Assembly (NCBI GenBank): GCA_937862735.1
Contig: CALMDH010000330.1
Location: forward strand, 62,001-126,000
From: M0108 sp937862735
GTDB taxonomy: Bacteria; Pseudomonadota; Gammaproteobacteria; Chromatiales; Chromatiaceae
Length of the DNA stretch: 64,000 nt
Reading direction: 5' to 3'
This document shows, one piece after another, positions 25,102 through 32,906 of the stretch (position 1 is the first letter of the stretch; every line of letters starts with the position of its first letter). Under the pieces are notes generated by a model. That model was not told where the DNA came from. It ran no database searches and saw only the letters and a list, made by a program, of their open reading frames with translations. The position numbers and the translations under genes were made by a program.

Positions 25102-27750
25102 ATGGCTGTAACCCTAGAGCGTCTGGCCCTGAGCCAATCCCGCCTGTCTGAATACTTCAGCGCCAAAGAGCTGGCGATGCAGATCGGTGGCGACCAAGAC
25201 GCCTGGCCCCTGATACTGGTCAAGGAGCTGATTGACAACAGTCTTGACGCCTGCGAGGCCCACACCCCGCCCGTTATCGAGGTGGAGGTCCATGGCGATC
25301 ACTTCCGCGTCTCCGACAATGGCCCCGGTCTGCCAGAGGATGTGCTGCTGGGGAGTCTCGACTATGGCCAGAGGATCTCCACCAAAGCCGCCTATGTCTC
25401 ACCCACCCGTGGCCGGCTGGGCAATGCCCTGAAGGTCCTCTGGGCCGCCCCTTTCGTGGCGCATGGCGATGAGCCCATCACCATCGTGGTGGACACCCCG
25501 ATGAATCGCCATAGCATCCATGTGAGCTATGACGCCATCCGCCAGACCCCCACCATCACCTGCACCCAGGAACCCCCGACCGTAAAAAATGGCACATCGG
25601 TCATGGTCCCCTATCCCTTGCTAGCTAGCTTGCTGGCGGATGGTGGCGATCGCGACTTTTTACGATGCTTCGCCGCCTTCGCCGCCGGCAACCCTCACAC
25701 CACCCTCCGCTGGCAGATTGGCGAGGATCAAGGCGAGTATGCGGCCACCAACCCCGACTGGCGGAAATGGTCCGTCACCAAGCCCACCCCCGTTCACTGG
25801 TACACCCAAGACCAGTTCACCGCCTACATCGCCGCCCACCTGGCTAATGGCCATGAGGCCCTGACCCTCCGCCAGTTTGTGGCGCAATTTGCTGGCCTTT
25901 CGAGCACGGTCAAGCAAAAGGACGTGGTGGCGAACACCAAGACCGGCGCCACCCTGGTGGACCTGCTGAAAGACGGCAAGATCGACGGCGCCGCCGCCCA
26001 GCGCCTTTATGCGGCCATGAGCGCCGCTTCGACCCCACCTAAGCCCATGGCCCTAGGCATCATCGGCAAAGAGCATCTGGAGGCATGGATGAGGACTAGG
26101 GGCACGCTAATCGACTTTAGCTGTGACTATCGCAAGGCGACGATGGAATTAGACGGCAAGCCTGTGGTGATTGAGGTTGCCTTTGGGCTGTATCGGGACC
26201 TTGACCGCCTGGAGTTGGTGGAACTGGTCAACTGGTCAGCGCCCATTAGTCCCCCCTTCATTCTGAGCCATGCCCTGGAGGTCGCTGACATTGGCTACCG
26301 GGACCCCGCCGCCCTGGTCATTAGCGTGGCCATGGCGGATGCCCGTTTCAGCGATCACGGCAAGGCCCGCCTGGAGTTGCCAGGCGATATTCAGGTAAAG
26401 CTACATGAAATGATCGTGGCGACGGCCAAGATCTGGACCAAATACAAGTCCAAGCTGCGCCGCGAACAACAAGCGGATGCCCGGCGTTGGGAGCGGGAGA
26501 TCGCCGCCACCCGCGATAAGGAATTGACGGCCAAGGCCGCCTGCCAGACCCCCGGCGTCATGAAGGCCGCCTATCTGAAAGCATCCGGCAATGGCCAGTA
26601 TCCCGCCAATGCCAGACAGATCATGTATGCCATCCGGCCGGTCTTGATTGAATTGATGGGCAAAGAGCAGCCCTGGAAAAACGACTCCACCTTTACCCAA
26701 GGCATCCTGCCGGACTACATCACCGACCACCCCGATGAGACCGCCGATTGGGACGTGGTGTATGACGACCGCGGTCACTTTGATGAGCCCTATACCGGCC
26801 GCGGTATCGGGCTGGGCACGGTGGCAGTCAGAGACTACATCGGTAGTTGGGGCAAAAACGAGCCCTGCCCATCCATCGGTGGCTGGCAAGTGGAGCGCCT
26901 GGTCTCCACCGCTGGCCCCGCCAATCGCTTCCAATACGCCCTATTCATTGAAAAGGAGGGTTTTGCTTCCCTGTTGAAAGCAGCGAAGTTTGCCGAACGC
27001 TACGATCTTGCGATCTTCTCCACCAAGGGGATGAGCGTCACGGCCGCCCGGATGTTGGTGGAGGCCCTTAGCGAGGTTGACGTCACCATCCTGGCCCTAC
27101 ATGACTACGACAAGGCCGGCATTAAGATCCGGCATACCCTCTGCAATGACACCCGCCGCTATGCCTTCAAAACCAAGCCCAAGGTTATCGACTTGGGTCT
27201 CCGCCTGGAGGATATCGCGGCTATGCAATTGGACCCCGAGCCCGTCCTGTACGGCACGCGCATAAATCCGCGATTAGACATCCTGGCATCTGGGGGCACC
27301 CATGCCGATGCGAATTATCTAGTGCGAGGTGGCGGTCCTGGCGATTGGCAAGGCTATCGCGTTGAATTGAACGCCATGACTTCGGATCAATTCGTCACCT
27401 GGCTGGATAGCCGCCTAGCTGAGCTGTGTATCGAAAAGGTCATCCCGAGTGATGCGGTCTTGGCTAATGCCTATATCCGAGCGCAGCGATTGAAAAGGTT
27501 GGAGCGCGAGGTCTCCACCATCATCGCCGCTATCAATGCCGAGCCCATCATCATCCCGCCCGACCTGTTTACCCAAATCAGCGATGAATTAGACCTGCTA
27601 CCGGGGCAGAGTTGGGATGCCGCCATCGCCGCCTTGGTTGAGGGCGATACGGCAACCGACCCGCCCATTAAAAATCCCGCCCCCGTGCCACCGGGAGCGG
27701 GATCAAGTGAGACCATCATCTCTGCCAACCCTGGAGGGCTGACCCCATGA
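25102..27750 (+). CDS. Single-chain type IIB DNA topoisomerase, Topo VIII-like (fused TopoVI-B/TopoVI-A)
   Basis: The 882-residue protein joins both Topo VI subunits. The N-terminal half is a GHKL ATPase: N-box ELIDNSLDA (Glu42, Asn46), SDNGPGL (71-77) and GRLGNALK (104-111). The C-terminal half is Topo VI-A/Spo11-like: catalytic Tyr509 in RQIMY, and a Toprim domain with Glu617 (FIEKEG) and Asp668/Asp670 (HDYD). All key residues are present, so ATP-driven double-strand passage is plausible. Topo VIII was described as a single-chain enzyme of plasmids and integrated elements. AGGGAGG precedes the ATG at 25102. Its last four bases overlap the primase gene start, so the two are translationally coupled. 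Confidence 0.85.
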   Translation: MAVTLERLALSQSRLSEYFSAKELAMQIGGDQDAWPLILVKELIDNSLDACEAHTPPVIEVEVHGDHFRVSDNGPGLPEDVLLGSLDYGQRISTKAAYVSPTRGRLGNALKVLWAAPFVAHGDEPITIVVDTPMNRHSIHVSYDAIRQTPTITCTQEPPTVKNGTSVMVPYPLLASLLADGGDRDFLRCFAAFAAGNPHTTLRWQIGEDQGEYAATNPDWRKWSVTKPTPVHWYTQDQFTAYIAAHLANGHEALTLRQFVAQFAGLSSTVKQKDVVANTKTGATLVDLLKDGKIDGAAAQRLYAAMSAASTPPKPMALGIIGKEHLEAWMRTRGTLIDFSCDYRKATMELDGKPVVIEVAFGLYRDLDRLELVELVNWSAPISPPFILSHALEVADIGYRDPAALVISVAMADARFSDHGKARLELPGDIQVKLHEMIVATAKIWTKYKSKLRREQQADARRWEREIAATRDKELTAKAACQTPGVMKAAYLKASGNGQYPANARQIMYAIRPVLIELMGKEQPWKNDSTFTQGILPDYITDHPDETADWDVVYDDRGHFDEPYTGRGIGLGTVAVRDYIGSWGKNEPCPSIGGWQVERLVSTAGPANRFQYALFIEKEGFASLLKAAKFAERYDLAIFSTKGMSVTAARMLVEALSEVDVTILALHDYDKAGIKIRHTLCNDTRRYAFKTKPKVIDLGLRLEDIAAMQLDPEPVLYGTRINPRLDILASGGTHADANYLVRGGGPGDWQGYRVELNAMTSDQFVTWLDSRLAELCIEKVIPSDAVLANAYIRAQRLKRLEREVSTIIAAINAEPIIIPPDLFTQISDELDLLPGQSWDAAIAALVEGDTATDPPIKNPAPVPPGAGSSETIISANPGGLTP

Positions 27751-30305
27751 ATCATAGCACTATACCGCTGAGCCGGTCTGCGGGGGGGCATAACAATACC
27801 GCCCTGACCCCGTGGGCGCCCACCTTCGAGGAACTGGCGGAGGCCCTGAGCAAGCCGACCGTGGGCGCCAAAGACGGGAGTTATTTCGTCAGAGGCCCGA
27901 CAAACGGCACCGCCATCCGCGCCGATGAGCATATCCCTGAGGCCAATCTGGTCATTCTCGACGGCGATAAGCGGATCGACACGGAGACAGGCGTTAGCGA
28001 GTCCGGCGCCCCCCATCCCCTGCTGGTCCATGAGGCCCTGCGGGATGAGGATATCAACCACATCATCTATACGTCTCACTCGCATGGGGGCAACAAGGGC
28101 AACCGCTGGCGAGCCGTGATACCGGCGCCGCTGGGGGGCGACCATAGCGCCCTGATGGCGACGGTGGACCATCTTATTGGCATCCTGCACCGCGCCGCCG
28201 TGCCCGTGGCGCCTGCGAGGGAGAACTATAGTTGGGCACAGGCATGGTATTTCCCCCGAGTCAGAGACTCCGGCGCCGAGTTTTTGACCTATGCCCATGA
28301 CGGGGGCGAGACCCTGGACGTGGCCACCATCCTGGCACAGTGGCACCGGGAGGCCCCGTTACAGCCGGACGTGGCGCCCGACAAGCCGCGTCACCAGTCT
28401 GCTGATAGTCTGATTGGCCGCTACGTTGCCGAGCATGGGACCCCCCAGGAAATGGCCCAGCGCCTGGAGGCCGCTGGCTATCTACTCAAGAGCGCCCACA
28501 CCCTTAACGGCGCCCCCTGCTACCGCTACCTGCACCCCCGGAGCCAGACCAGACAAGCCGGCGTGCTACTGTTCAAGGCCCGCACCGGCATCTGGCGCGT
28601 GGTCAGTCACCATGGGGATTATGACCCCTTGGCCGCTATCGACCCCAAGACCGGCAAGGTCCTGGCCCATGACGCCTTCGACGTGCACCGCCTGTTGGAT
28701 CACGGTGGCGACCTGGCCAAGGCCCTGAAGGCGATCGACCCGCGCCCGGTCATCCGTGTGTACGGTGGCAGTTTGCGCAGCAATGCCACCCAGGCTATTC
28801 GCGCCTTGGGGAAGCAGTCTCCGCCCGTGGTTTACCAGAGGGGAAGCATCCTCACCCGCGTGGCGCACCTGCCAGAGACGACCGAGCTGATGGGTATGTG
28901 GATACCCAGGGGCACGGCTACCCTGGTCACTCTAAACCCGGTAGACACCCGCCTAAGGCTGGCGGATGCCGCCCGGTTCGAGCGAGCGATCACCGAGAAC
29001 GGCGCAGTGGTCTGGACCGAAGCCGACCCGCCTGGTCCCCTGGCCCAAGCCATCCTCAGTGCCCAAGGGGAGTGGGGCAGCATCCCCGTGCTGACCGCCA
29101 TCGCGGAGGCCCCCGTCATCCGTCATGACGGCAGTCTCTTCGACCAACAAGGCTATGATCCCCAGACCCGCCTTTACTGCGAGGGCCGGTCTCCGCGGCT
29201 AGCAGTCCCCGACCATCTTGATCTGGAGGCCGCCCGCAGCGCCGCGGAGCTGCTGCTGCAACCCTTCGCTGAGTTCCCCTTTGCCGACCCCGCCTTGGAT
29301 AGGTCCATCGTCCTGAGCTATCTGCTGACCCTGGCACAGCGCCCAAGTCTACCCTTGGCCCCGCTGTTTGGTGTCAGCGCCACCGCGCCTGGGAGTGGCA
29401 AGGGTCTACTGGTTGAGGTCTGCAATCTGATTGCCAGAGGCCGGGACGCCGCGATCATGCCACCCCCTGGTGGCATGGATGGGGAGGCCGAGACCCGCAA
29501 GCGCATCACCGCCCTGCTGTTGCAGGGGGTCTCAAGTGTCCTGTTGGATAACTGGACCAGTGCCATCGGGGGCGACTCCATGAACGCCCTTCTCACTTCG
29601 GCGCAGTGGTCCGACCGCATCTTGGGGCAAAGTCAGACCGTGACCTTGCCGAGCAGAGTCACATGGGCAGCGACCGGCAACAATCTGACAGTCAGAGGTG
29701 ACATGGTTCGCCGCACCTTGCTGGCGGTTATCGACCCCCGCTGTGAACGCCCGGAGCAGCGCAGTTTTCAGGTTCGCAACCTGACCCAAGCGGTCATGGA
29801 GAATCGCGCCGCCCTGCTATCCGCCCTTTTCACCATCCTCCGCGCCTATCGCCTAGCCGGAGAACCTGAGCGCGACGGTCCCACCCTAGGCCGCTTTGAG
29901 GCATGGAGCCGGGCGGTTTGTGCACCCATCCGCTGGTTGGGCTGGCCCGACCCCGTGAAGTCGCAAGATCGTTTGCGGGCTGATGATCCCGAGACCACCA
30001 AGCTATCCGCCCTGCTATCGGCGTGGGCCGCTGTCTTCCGCGATCGGAGCATCACCGTCAGCGAGCTGATTGAGGGCGCCATGGGCGACGGCTACGGCGC
30101 CCCGTCTCACACTCGCCTGGCCCTGCGAGAGGCCCTGGAGGATGCCGCCGGCGACCGGCCGGGGCAGATCAATCGCCGCAAACTTGGCTGGTATCTACGG
30201 CATTTTCACGGCCGTGTATGTGATGGACTGGCCCTGTTTATCGACCAGACGCGACAAAACGCCTTGCGCTACCGAGTTGGCCAAGCGCCATCACTGACAC
30301 CTTAG
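27747..30305 (+). CDS. Primase-polymerase/helicase replication protein of element 1
   Basis: The 852-residue protein has an archaeo-eukaryotic-primase-like N-terminus: Asp72-x-Asp74 in LVILDGDKRID and the His motif TSHSHGGNKGNRWR (109-122). It ends in an ATPase with Walker A APGSGKG (Lys552), Walker B SSVLLDNW (Asp601) and the sensor-like TWAATGNN (639-646). This resembles the replication initiators of plasmids, phage satellites and P4-like elements, which combine priming and unwinding. It starts in the ATGA overlap with the topoisomerase gene, with GGAGG upstream. I infer that it drives autonomous replication after excision; the iteron palindrome 9 bp downstream is its likeliest binding site. 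Confidence 0.8.
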   Translation: MNHSTIPLSRSAGGHNNTALTPWAPTFEELAEALSKPTVGAKDGSYFVRGPTNGTAIRADEHIPEANLVILDGDKRIDTETGVSESGAPHPLLVHEALRDEDINHIIYTSHSHGGNKGNRWRAVIPAPLGGDHSALMATVDHLIGILHRAAVPVAPARENYSWAQAWYFPRVRDSGAEFLTYAHDGGETLDVATILAQWHREAPLQPDVAPDKPRHQSADSLIGRYVAEHGTPQEMAQRLEAAGYLLKSAHTLNGAPCYRYLHPRSQTRQAGVLLFKARTGIWRVVSHHGDYDPLAAIDPKTGKVLAHDAFDVHRLLDHGGDLAKALKAIDPRPVIRVYGGSLRSNATQAIRALGKQSPPVVYQRGSILTRVAHLPETTELMGMWIPRGTATLVTLNPVDTRLRLADAARFERAITENGAVVWTEADPPGPLAQAILSAQGEWGSIPVLTAIAEAPVIRHDGSLFDQQGYDPQTRLYCEGRSPRLAVPDHLDLEAARSAAELLLQPFAEFPFADPALDRSIVLSYLLTLAQRPSLPLAPLFGVSATAPGSGKGLLVEVCNLIARGRDAAIMPPPGGMDGEAETRKRITALLLQGVSSVLLDNWTSAIGGDSMNALLTSAQWSDRILGQSQTVTLPSRVTWAATGNNLTVRGDMVRRTLLAVIDPRCERPEQRSFQVRNLTQAVMENRAALLSALFTILRAYRLAGEPERDGPTLGRFEAWSRAVCAPIRWLGWPDPVKSQDRLRADDPETTKLSALLSAWAAVFRDRSITVSELIEGAMGDGYGAPSHTRLALREALEDAAGDRPGQINRRKLGWYLRHFHGRVCDGLALFIDQTRQNALRYRVGQAPSLTP

Positions 30306-30313
30306 CGCCAAAT

Positions 30314-30425
30314 CCGTGGTTTCTGTGGTTTCTGTGGTTTTTCGTCAGCCGGCAAAAAATGAAGGACATGACCCAGCAAAATTTTTCCGGCTACGGAAAA
30401 ACCACGAAAACCACGGAAACCACGG
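30314..30425. repeat. Composite palindrome of inverted iterons (candidate origin)
   Basis: The left arm (30314-30345) has three 9-bp units built on GTGGTTT. The right arm (30393-30425) is its near-perfect inverse with three CCACG/AAAC units. An inner pair, GCCGGCAAAAAAT (30348-30360) and ATTTTTCCGGC (30381-30391), gives a second stem. It lies just after the primase gene. Six iterons in a symmetric array suggest an initiator-binding origin; a strong terminator is a lesser alternative, as there is no terminal T-tract. Confidence 0.6.
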
Positions 30426-30472
30426 CCACCCCAAGACCGGCATCTCTTCACCCACATCATTAAGGCACCGAC

Positions 30473-30907
30473 ATGACAATCGAGCGCAAAGACGGGGCGA
30501 CCTTCCCCTTTCAACCTGGCGCCACACCGCGCTACTACGGCGACTTGCCAAAGAGCGTGCGCAAGGCGATTGAGGATGACCGCCGCTGGTTTCTCCGGCA
30601 TCCAAGCCGCACCGTTCGCCTTCGCGACCCAGCGCCCGGCGAGCCTGAATCACTCGCCACATCCGACATGGACGTGCCACCGGAGGCCCAGGGATACCCT
30701 CTGCGGATTGCGGTTACACAGCACGCCCCCGGCTGGCGTGTCCGGCGCCCGGTATGGACGATCTTGGATGCAGGAACCCCGGAGGAGGTTGTTTCGGCTT
30801 TCCTTGGCCTGGTGATGGATGGGCTGGATCAAGGTTATGAGGGCGAGATCGTGGCCGCTGACATGGCCGCCGCCCTTGGCTGGGAAACATCCGTGACGAG
30901 GCATTAG
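30473..30907 (+). CDS. Hypothetical protein of element 1
   Basis: The 144-residue protein begins MTIERKDGATFPFQPGATPR and has a central polar region with many Arg and Pro (DDRRWFLRHPSRTVRLRDPAPGE) and a more ordered C-terminal half (VWTILDAGTPEEVVSAFLGLVMDGLDQGYEGE). There is no signal peptide, membrane segment, Cys cluster or recognisable motif. AAGG lies before the ATG. Its place between the origin-like palindrome and the small terminase gene suggests an accessory role in the element, but I cannot name one. Confidence 0.65.
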   Translation: MTIERKDGATFPFQPGATPRYYGDLPKSVRKAIEDDRRWFLRHPSRTVRLRDPAPGEPESLATSDMDVPPEAQGYPLRIAVTQHAPGWRVRRPVWTILDAGTPEEVVSAFLGLVMDGLDQGYEGEIVAADMAAALGWETSVTRH

Positions 30908-31049
30908 GCCATGAAAAAAAGTCATATAAAACAATATGTTACGGGTCCCATTGGCAAGCCCGCTGGGCCGCATTTCGGACCGCCCGACCTGCCCAGCCAG
31001 AAATATGCATATATGTCAGACACATACAAAACGCCCGGAGACTTTACCC

Positions 31050-31535
31050 ATGGCTGAGCCCGTTACACCCTTGACCCAGGCACAAGGCGCCGCCCTGGCC
31101 GGGCTGAGCTTGAGGCATTTTCAGCGCCTGTTGGCTGAGCCCGGAGCGCCGCCCCGCCTGGAAAATGCGATAGGCCGGCAAAGTGGCCTGCCTGTTGAAG
31201 CCTTCGCTAAGTGGTTAAGGTCCCGTATCGCCGCTGAGCTTGGGGCCGATGAAAATCTTTCCCCCCAGGCTGAGCGTGCCCGATTGGACCGCGCCCGCGC
31301 CAATCTAGCGGAGCAGGAATTTGCCCGCCGCTATCGGGAATTGATCCCACGGGATGAAGTTGCACAAGCCTGGTCTGAACAGGTGACGATCGCTAAGAAT
31401 CGCCTGCTATCCCTGCCTAGCCGGGTATCGAGCGACGTTTTGCGACTGAAGACGCAGCGTGCAATCGAAAACGCCCTAAAAGATGCGGTCATTCAGATTC
31501 TGACCGAATTGAGCAACGACCCTGTTAAACCCTGA
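31050..31535 (+). CDS. Nu1-like phage terminase small subunit
   Basis: The 161-residue product begins MAEPVTPLTQAQGAALAGLS. Residues about 8-60 form a winged-helix DNA-recognition domain (LAGLSLRHFQRLLAEPG, then PVEAFAKWLRSR). A long charged helix follows (QAERARLDRARANLAEQEFARRYRELI), then NRLLSLPSRVSSDV. This is the layout of lambda Nu1-type small terminases, which recognise the packaging site. There is no large terminase nearby. In phage satellites a lone TerS redirects the helper phage's packaging motor, which I infer here. GGAG lies nine bases before the ATG; the upstream ATG at 30936 is rejected. Confidence 0.72.
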   Translation: MAEPVTPLTQAQGAALAGLSLRHFQRLLAEPGAPPRLENAIGRQSGLPVEAFAKWLRSRIAAELGADENLSPQAERARLDRARANLAEQEFARRYRELIPRDEVAQAWSEQVTIAKNRLLSLPSRVSSDVLRLKTQRAIENALKDAVIQILTELSNDPVKP

Positions 31536-31558
31536 CCATCCTGATGAGGTACTGACCG

Positions 31559-31816
31559 ATGAGACCCACACCATTGGCACCCCTGGCCCCCCTGGCCCGC
31601 CGCGCCCTTCATACTTCCACCCATTGCAAGGTTATCGAGGCCCCCGGAGCCCCTGGCTTGTATGCAATTCAGGTATTTAGCAGAGACAGCCGCCCTGGCC
31701 TGCTGTTCGGGACTGACGGCTATCTCTGGCTGTTCGAGAGCCGCGAATTTGCCCAAGGCTGTATCTGGCACCATCACGATAACGCGACGATTCTGCCCGA
31801 GGACCGCGTATGCTGA
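31559..31816 (+). CDS. Small hypothetical protein
   Basis: The 85-residue protein begins with a repetitive LAPLAPLAR segment followed by a small beta-rich domain (YAIQVFSRDSRPGLLFGTDGYLWLF). It contains two Cys and a HHH cluster (IWHHHDN). AGG lies upstream of the ATG. I do not recognise the family. Its final codons overlap a further small frame at 31810. Confidence 0.5.
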   Translation: MRPTPLAPLAPLARRALHTSTHCKVIEAPGAPGLYAIQVFSRDSRPGLLFGTDGYLWLFESREFAQGCIWHHHDNATILPEDRVC

Positions 31817-31947
31817 CACACCCAGACCGGCATGGTCCCGGCGATTTTTTGCCTAAGCCCGTGCCGAACGGCAACCCAACGGCAACCAAGCGCCAAAAAA
31901 ATGCGCGAAGCCCGCCAGCGAAAACGCTAAGCACCTGTATTTGCTGA
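31810..31947 (+). CDS. Possible 45-residue coupled small protein
   Basis: An ATG at 31810 overlaps the stop of the 85-residue gene and opens a 45-codon frame rich in Pro, Lys and Asn, ending TCIC. It contains two of the three nearby AACGGCAACC repeats. Translational coupling is the only support, and it may be chance. Confidence 0.25.
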   Translation: MLTHPDRHGPGDFLPKPVPNGNPTATKRQKNARSPPAKTLSTCIC

Positions 31948-32297
31948 CGTAGCAACGGCAACCATGGCCATGACCTTATGATTAGCAATCATAGGCCCAT
32001 GACGCGCCGCAGTATCGGCAGAGATAACGTCCGCCGATATTGCGCATAACATGCTGATTTATTGTCTCATTATGAGACAACAAACAAGCCAGTCCCCCAT
32101 TCAGTCCCCCACATCGTTTTGGAAGGCATCATGGGCCGCTGGCGTGGAACTGGTCCTGACGCCCATCTAAGCCTGGTCTCACCCCCCGAGAGAGAAAAAA
32201 ATTAAGGCAAGCTAGCGCCGATTGGGGGGTGAGTTGGGGGGTGACTTGCGATTTTTTATTTTTTTTCGCTTTGTTTTCAGTCACTTACAAAATGATA
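31948..32297. promoter_or_regulatory. Right end of element 1: operator palindrome and arm-site pairs
   Basis: There is no gene in this 350-bp stretch. It holds a perfect 19-bp palindrome at 32062-32080 (TTGTCTCAT, T, ATGAGACAA), an inverted pair of 12-bp-spaced CAGTCCCCCA repeats (32090-32099, 32102-32111) and the direct TTGGGGGG pair at 32222-32245. Together these look like integrase/excisionase arm sites and one regulator site. Confidence 0.55.
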
Positions 32298-32311
32298 TGG
32301 CGGAGAGAGAG
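32297..32311. other. attR of element 1 (15-bp core at the tRNA-Ser 3' end)
   Basis: It is identical to 23150-23164. It covers the encoded CCA, the discriminator base and the acceptor stem of tRNA-Ser, so insertion keeps the tRNA gene whole. Confidence 0.75.
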
Positions 32312-32390
32312 GGATTCGAACCCTCGATGGAGTTTCAAGCCCCATACTCCCTTAGCAGGGGAGCGCCTTCAGCCTCTCGGCCATCTCTCC
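32298..32390 (-). tRNA. tRNA-Ser(GCT)
   Basis: The 93-nt minus-strand gene has a GGAGAGA/TCTCTCC acceptor stem, an anticodon stem CTCCC-loop-GGGAG with loop CTGCTAA (anticodon GCT), a long serine-type variable arm, a GGTTCGAATCC T-arm and an encoded CCA. It is the integration target of element 1. Confidence 0.95.
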
Positions 32391-32452
32391 AGAAAATTGG
32401 CGGGCGTTTTGGAAGGGCGAATTATAGCCCCGCCCGCCACGGGGTGCCAGCC

Positions 32453-32668
32453 CTAATCGAGGTCGTCTTCGCTGTCGCTATCGGGCGGATTGGCCTGACC
32501 GGCCTGCTCACGCTTAATGCGCTCGTAGATCTCCTCGCGGTGGACGGCAACGTCCCGGGGGGCGTTGACGCCAATCCGAACCTGATTACCCTTGACGCCA
32601 AGTACGGTGACGGTGACTTCGTCACCGATCATAAGGGTCTCGCCGACCCTTCTCGTGAGTATCAACAT
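32453..32668 (-). CDS. csrA: Carbon storage regulator CsrA
   Basis: The 71-residue RNA-binding protein begins MLILTRRVGETLMIGDEVTV. It contains the conserved GNQVRIGVNAPRDVAVHREEIYERI core that binds GGA-containing leader RNAs and blocks or stabilises messages. Its acidic tail (DSDSEDDLD) is longer than in E. coli. It lies between lysC and tRNA-Ser, the standard alaS-lysC-csrA-tRNA order. Confidence 0.96.
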   Translation of the reverse strand: MLILTRRVGETLMIGDEVTVTVLGVKGNQVRIGVNAPRDVAVHREEIYERIKREQAGQANPPDSDSEDDLD

Positions 32669-32906
32669 TTCGCGTTCTCTCCCTTACAGTCCATTACCCA
32701 GAACGCGGACCAGGAACGGCGAGGAGCGGCAAGGCCGGCTCAAGCGCTGGAACCGCGAGGCGATAACCACGAAGACCTGGATACGACTCCGTGATAATTG
32801 AATTTTAGCAATAGCCAGGTGGCCTCAAAAGTTTTTTCGGCGGGAGACGGCCCCAGCGTTGCGATCATCCCGCCAAATGCACCCATTTGGGGCTAAATAA
32901 CGGCGA

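Larger units (their letters stand above)
23150..32311. mobile_element. Element 1: 9.2-kb integrative element in tRNA-Ser, probable phage satellite
   Basis: Direct 15-bp repeats bound the region, and the right one completes tRNA-Ser(GCT). Contents in order: integrase, AlpA-type regulator, single-chain type IIB topoisomerase, primase-helicase, unknown protein, Nu1-like small terminase, small unknown genes. All lie on the + strand. There are no capsid, portal, tail, large-terminase or conjugation genes. Integrase-AlpA-primase-TerS is the layout known from Gram-negative phage-inducible chromosomal islands, so a satellite that redirects a helper phage's packaging is the best reading. An integrated plasmid-like replicon is the alternative. 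Confidence 0.7.

Noticed and set aside
23150..32311. Complete prophage
   Set aside because: No portal, capsid, tail, lysis or large terminase genes are present in 9.2 kb.
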